Assembly: GCA_003164715.1 (NCBI GenBank) | Contig: PLTZ01000019.1 | Span: forward strand, 62,001 to 126,000 | Direction of reading: 5' to 3' | Length of the DNA stretch: 64,000 nucleotides | DNA from: Opitutaceae bacterium | Lineage (GTDB): Bacteria; Verrucomicrobiota; Verrucomicrobiia; Opitutales; Opitutaceae | Shown: positions 60,101 to 64,000 of the stretch, piece by piece | Position numbering within the stretch: position 1 is the stretch's first letter | How the letters are laid out: each line of letters starts with the position of its first letter | Program-made: the position numbers and the translations under genes | Notes under the pieces: model-generated | Told to the model about the DNA's origin: nothing | What the model saw: only the letters and a program-made list of their open reading frames with translations | The model's database searches: none

Positions 60101-62575
60101 ATGGCCACCTTACACAAGGATATTCACCCACACGATGCTCCGGCGGAGATCATGCGATCTCTCATTCTGCGCCACCTGACCTCGACGCTCGCGCGTTACG
60201 CCCCGACCGCGACCCAGAGGGACTGGTGGGTCGCCGCCTCCCTCGCCGTGCGGGACACGATCCACGAGCGCATGATCGCGACCCAGGGCGTGCACAACTC
60301 GAATAACTCGAGGAGGCTGTACTACTTCTCGATGGAATACCTGATCGGCCGCCTCTTTGAGAGCAACCTGCTGGCGACGGGGCTCACCGAGGCGGTGAGG
60401 GCGGCGTTAGCCTCCCTCGGCGTGGACTTCAACGAGGTGCGCGAGGCGGAGGTCGACATGGGCCTCGGCAACGGGGGCCTGGGACGGCTCGCGGCCTGCT
60501 TCCTTGATTCCCTTGCTACGCTCGACTACCCGGCCCTCGGGTACGGCATCCACTACGAGTTCGGCCTTTTCCGGCAGGAGATCGTGAACGGCAGCCAGGT
60601 GGAGCATCCCGACCGGTGGATGCTCTTCGGGAGCCCCTGGGAGATCATCCGGGCCGACTTCACGCAGGAGGTTAAGCTCTACGGGCGCGTGGTCAACGCC
60701 TTCGACGAGCACGGCGACTCGAGGCCCAAATGGGTAGACACGCGGACGATCCTCGGCGTGCCGTGCGACATCTCGGTGGCGGGGTTCGGCACGAAGACGG
60801 TCAACCTCCTGCGCCTCTGGTCGTCGCGGTCGTCCCACGACTTCGACCTGGAGGCGTTCAACTCGGGGGGCTACGTCGATGCCGTCCGCGAGAAGGCGGT
60901 CGGCGAGACGGTCTCAAAGGTCCTCTACCCGAACGACAAGACCGAGAACGGAAAGGAGCTGCGGCTTGTGCAGCAGTACTTCTTCGTCGCCTGCTCGATC
61001 CGCGACATCATCCGGCGCCACTTCCGGACTCCGGGAAACTCTTGGACCAATTTCCCCGACATAGTCGCGATCCAGCTCAACGACACCCACCCGGCGATCG
61101 CGGTCGCCGAGCTCATGCGCATCCTGATCGACGAGGAGGCCATGGAGCTCGAGGCCGCGTGGGACATCACGACGCGGACGCTCGCGTACACGAACCACAC
61201 GCTCCTGCCCGAGGCGCTGGAGAAGTGGGGGGTGCCGCTCTTCGAACGGGTGCTGCCGCGTCACCTGCAGATCATCTTTGACATCAATGTCCGCATCATG
61301 GCCCTCTGCGAGGCGAAGTGGCCGGGCGACGACGGCAAGAAGCGGGCCTGCTCGCTCATCGAGGAGAACGGCCAGAAGATGGTGAGGATGGCGCACCTTG
61401 CCGTCGTCGGCACTCACGCCGTGAACGGAGTGGCGGCGCTCCACACCGAACTCCTTCGCAAGAACCTCTTCCCGGAGTTCGACGCCCTCTACCCGGGCAA
61501 GTTCCAGAACAAGACGAATGGCATCACCCCGAGGCGGTGGCTCCTCCAATGCAACGAGCGCCTCGCGTCCCTCATCACCCGGACCCTCGGCGGCGAAGCC
61601 TGGGTGCGCGACCTCGACCTGCTCCGCGGCCTTGAGAAGTTCGCCGACGACGCCGGGTTCCGCCGCGAGTTCATTGAGGTGAAGCGCGCGAACAAGGCGG
61701 ACCTCGCGCAGGTGATCCTGTCCGAGTGCGGGATCACCGTCTCGCCGGACGCGATCTTCGACGTGCAGATCAAGCGGCTGCACGAGTACAAGCGCCAGCA
61801 CCTCAACCTGCTCCACATCCTCGCCCTCTACCGGCGCCTCCTGCACAACCCCGCGCTCGATATCACGCCGCGGGTGTTCATCTTCGGCGCAAAGGCCGCC
61901 CCGGGTTACGACGTGGCGAAGAACCTCATCCGTGCGATCAACGTCATCGGCGCCCGGATAAACTCCGACGGCAGGATCAAGGGCAAGATCAAGGTGGCGT
62001 TCCTCCCGAACTACCGAGTTTCTCTTGCCGAGAAGATCGTGCCCGCGGCGGATGTGTCGGAGCAAATCTCGACGGCCGGCAAGGAGGCGTCGGGAACGGG
62101 GAACATGAAGCTGGCGCTCAACGGGGCGCTCACCATCGGCACCCTCGACGGCGCGAACATCGAGATCCGCGAAGAAGTTGGCGACGAGAACATCTTCATC
62201 TTCGGGATGACTGTGGAGGAGGTCGAGGCGCTGCGGGCCAAGGGTTACAATCCCTGGGAGTTTTACCGTAACGACGAGGAGCTTCGCGCGATCGTCGACT
62301 GGCTGGGCAGCGACTACTGGACGCCGGGCGAGCAGGGCGCGTTCGCCGCGGTCCACGGAACCCTCCTTTCCGGGGGCGATCCGTTCATGGTCCTTGCGGA
62401 CTTCAGGGCGTACAGCGACTGCCAGATTCGGGTGGACGCGGCGTTCCGCGACCGCGAAGGGTGGGCGCGCATGGCGATCCTCAACACGGCCCGCGTCGGA
62501 AAGTTCTCGAGCGACCGCACCATCCGCGAGTACGCGAAGGACATCTGGAGCCTGACGCCCGAGCGCATCCCGTGA
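60101..62575 (+). CDS. glgP: Glycogen/maltodextrin phosphorylase
   Basis: An 824-residue phosphorylase that releases glucose 1-phosphate from glycogen. Landmarks are [34 protein letters not shown] near residue 125, [15 protein letters not shown], and the PLP lysine K670 in [14 protein letters not shown]. The C-terminal [17 protein letters not shown] is also typical. It starts at ATG 60101. The gene stands alone. Confidence 0.95.
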   Translation: MATLHKDIHPHDAPAEIMRSLILRHLTSTLARYAPTATQRDWWVAASLAVRDTIHERMIATQGVHNSNNSRRLYYFSMEYLIGRLFESNLLATGLTEAVRAALASLGVDFNEVREAEVDMGLGNGGLGRLAACFLDSLATLDYPALGYGIHYEFGLFRQEIVNGSQVEHPDRWMLFGSPWEIIRADFTQEVKLYGRVVNAFDEHGDSRPKWVDTRTILGVPCDISVAGFGTKTVNLLRLWSSRSSHDFDLEAFNSGGYVDAVREKAVGETVSKVLYPNDKTENGKELRLVQQYFFVACSIRDIIRRHFRTPGNSWTNFPDIVAIQLNDTHPAIAVAELMRILIDEEAMELEAAWDITTRTLAYTNHTLLPEALEKWGVPLFERVLPRHLQIIFDINVRIMALCEAKWPGDDGKKRACSLIEENGQKMVRMAHLAVVGTHAVNGVAALHTELLRKNLFPEFDALYPGKFQNKTNGITPRRWLLQCNERLASLITRTLGGEAWVRDLDLLRGLEKFADDAGFRREFIEVKRANKADLAQVILSECGITVSPDAIFDVQIKRLHEYKRQHLNLLHILALYRRLLHNPALDITPRVFIFGAKAAPGYDVAKNLIRAINVIGARINSDGRIKGKIKVAFLPNYRVSLAEKIVPAADVSEQISTAGKEASGTGNMKLALNGALTIGTLDGANIEIREEVGDENIFIFGMTVEEVEALRAKGYNPWEFYRNDEELRAIVDWLGSDYWTPGEQGAFAAVHGTLLSGGDPFMVLADFRAYSDCQIRVDAAFRDREGWARMAILNTARVGKFSSDRTIREYAKDIWSLTPERIP

Positions 62576-62586
62576 CGTTTCCTGGG

Positions 62587-62614
62587 GCGCCGGCGGCCCG
62601 TCGGCATCCGGCGC
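62587..62614 (+). terminator. Possible hairpin after glgP
   Basis: GCGCCGG (62587-62593) pairs with CCGGCGC (62608-62614) around a 14-base loop, 12 bases after the glgP stop. The loop is long and no T-tract follows. Confidence 0.35.
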
Positions 62615-62691
62615 ATTGCATGTTGCCATTCCGCCCCCAAGAGGAAAACTCCCGAGACCTTCGGACAGCCGTTCAAACCGAACCCCTATAA

Positions 62692-63942
62692 ATGAGCGTC
62701 AAGAGCCGCCTGATCATCCTGAATTTTCTGCAGTTCTTCGTCTGGGGCACCTGGCTCATCTCGTTCGGAGGCTACCTCATCTCGGTGCTGAAATTTACCG
62801 GGGGCCAGGTCGGAAGCATCTACTCGACGATGGGCCTGGCGTCGCTGTTCATGCCGGGCCTGCTCGGGATCGTCGCCGACCGGTGGGTCAACGCGGAGCG
62901 GGTGCATGGACTCTGCCACATCGCCGGTGCGGCCATGCTCTTGCTGGCCTCCACGATAAAGGACCCGGCCGCGATGTATTGGGTGATGCTCCTGAATTCC
63001 ATGGTCTACATGCCGACCATCGCGCTCAACAACACGGTCTCATACGGCGTTCTCGCCTCCGCGGGTTTCGACGTCGTGAAGCACTTCCCGCCGATCCGCG
63101 TGTGGGGCACGGTGGGCTTCGTCGCGGCGATGTGGGTTGTGGACCTGCTGGGATGGTCGGTGAGCCCGCTGCAGCTCTACATGGCCGCCGCCTCCGCGCT
63201 GGCGCTCGGGATCTACGCGTTCACGCTTCCCGCCTGCCCCCGGAGCACCGCCGGGAGGTCGGCCTCGCTCGCCTCGGCGCTCGGACTCGACGCGTTCGTC
63301 CTTTTCAAGAAGGGTCAGATGGCGGTCTTCCTGGTCTTCGCCCTGCTCATCGGGGCGGCGCTGCAGATCACGAACACGTTCGGGGAGCCGTTCCTTCACG
63401 ACTTCAAGGGCGCCTACGCGAACTCGTTCGCGGTGGCCCATCCGGGGCTCCTGATGTCGGTCTCCCAGATCTCGGAGACGCTCTTCATCCTGACGATCCC
63501 TTTCTTCCTCGGGAAGCTGGGCATCAAGAGGATCATGATGATCAGCATCTGCGCCTGGGTGCTGCGGTTCGGCCTTTTCGGCATCGGCAACCCGGGCAGC
63601 GGCCTGGTCCTCTTGGTGCTCTCGATGATCATCTACGGGATGGCCTTCGACTTCTTTAACATCTCGGGCTCGCTGTTCGTCGAGCTAGAGGCCGAGCCGC
63701 GCATCCGGGCGAGCGCGCAGGGCCTCTTCATGATCATGACCAACGGATTCGGGGCGCTCATCGGCGGGCTCATCAGCGGCCGGGTCGTCGACCATTTCAC
63801 CGTGGACGGGGTCAGGAATTGGCAGAGCATCTGGTTCGTGTTCTCCGGCTACGCGCTACTGCTGGCCCTGGTCTTCCCGTTTGCCTTCAGATACAAGCAC
63901 AAGGCCGTGAAGGCGCCGGAAACCATGCTGGAACCCATCTGA
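62692..63942 (+). CDS. MFS nucleoside permease (NupG-like)
   Basis: A 416-residue, 12-segment transporter. The start (LIILNFLQFFVWGTWLISFG) and the later FGEPFLHDF and LFFL-like segments are those of the nucleoside:H+ symporter family (NupG/XapB). A conserved PPIRVWGTVGF sits in the central loop near residue 130. It may import nucleosides or, as in some relatives from polysaccharide degraders, sugars. It follows glgP by 116 bases. The last 58 bases of the window hold no recognisable feature. Confidence 0.85.
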   Translation: MSVKSRLIILNFLQFFVWGTWLISFGGYLISVLKFTGGQVGSIYSTMGLASLFMPGLLGIVADRWVNAERVHGLCHIAGAAMLLLASTIKDPAAMYWVMLLNSMVYMPTIALNNTVSYGVLASAGFDVVKHFPPIRVWGTVGFVAAMWVVDLLGWSVSPLQLYMAAASALALGIYAFTLPACPRSTAGRSASLASALGLDAFVLFKKGQMAVFLVFALLIGAALQITNTFGEPFLHDFKGAYANSFAVAHPGLLMSVSQISETLFILTIPFFLGKLGIKRIMMISICAWVLRFGLFGIGNPGSGLVLLVLSMIIYGMAFDFFNISGSLFVELEAEPRIRASAQGLFMIMTNGFGALIGGLISGRVVDHFTVDGVRNWQSIWFVFSGYALLLALVFPFAFRYKHKAVKAPETMLEPI

Positions 63943-64000
63943 GCACGGCGGGCGCAGGTGGCGGCGAGGCCCCCTTGCCGCGATCCCTCCGCGCCCCGCA

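Noticed and set aside
1..64000. CRISPR arrays, insertion sequences, rRNA genes or prophage
   Set aside because: No regularly spaced repeats, transposase, integrase, phage structural genes or rRNA sequence were recognised.

Overview
The window is a GC-rich, gene-dense bacterial chromosome segment. Codon use is strongly G/C at third positions and many neighbouring genes overlap by 4 bases (ATGA, GTGA or TTGA). Gene content suggests a Gram-negative, LPS-making member of the PVC superphylum, most likely Verrucomicrobiota close to Opitutaceae. The pointers are a Chlamydia-like class I ribonucleotide reductase with three N-terminal ATP-cone modules, an Oar-type TonB-dependent receptor, LpxA, and several large membrane proteins with TPR tails. 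This placement is inference from gene content; no 16S gene is present.

Layout. 1-5.4 kb (minus): end of a surface-polysaccharide locus with a partial methyltransferase-like gene, Wzt and Wzm exporter subunits, a GT4 glycosyltransferase and an asparagine synthetase. 5.7-8.2 kb: a membrane/winged-helix protein, a DJ-1/PfpI protein, YbaB-RecR and tRNA-Gly(CCC). 8.2-12.9 kb: a second glycan locus with a polytopic membrane protein, an acyltransferase-3, a GT2 and an unrecognised transferase-like protein. 13.0-19.7 kb: a compact, translationally coupled cluster resembling part of a type IV secretion channel (pilin-like, VirB3-like, VirB4-like ATPase, lipoprotein, VirB5-like, VirB6-like) plus a DUF2937 protein, with no relaxase, coupling protein or VirB8-B11 in view. 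A MazE-type antitoxin gene broken by a nonsense codon follows. 20.1-27.7 kb: housekeeping genes (aroB, a conserved unknown, lpxA, pdxA, an IscA/ErpA-type protein, infC, a cell-wall amidase, a YcaQ-like glycosylase) and an ECF sigma factor divergent from the Oar-like receptor (28.0-31.3 kb), which ends at a strong hairpin.

31.4-40.3 kb: four tandem paralogues, each an N-terminal GT-C-like multi-membrane domain with a TPR tail, followed by dinB. A fifth paralogue lies at 48.4-50.3 kb. 40.3-46.4 kb: the nrdB-nrdA operon, preceded by two NrdR-box-like sites spaced by about three helical turns. NrdB has Leu where the radical Tyr normally sits. NrdA carries a full LAGLIDADG intein between Gln and the invariant Gly-Gly, so the residue after the intein is Gly instead of Cys/Ser/Thr. 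46.4-48.3 kb: a less GC-rich toxin-antitoxin patch with two Phd/VapC-type pairs and an orphan antitoxin remnant.

50.6-64 kb: a GT2, two secreted hydrolases, a 2-hydroxyacid dehydrogenase, a histidine acid phosphatase, an OsmC-like protein, argH, mutL, glycogen phosphorylase and a NupG-like MFS transporter. This MutL lacks the key residues of the MutL endonuclease site.

The most rewarding region is the ribonucleotide reductase operon, where three unusual features coincide. The partial T4SS-like cluster and the GT-C/TPR paralogue array come next.
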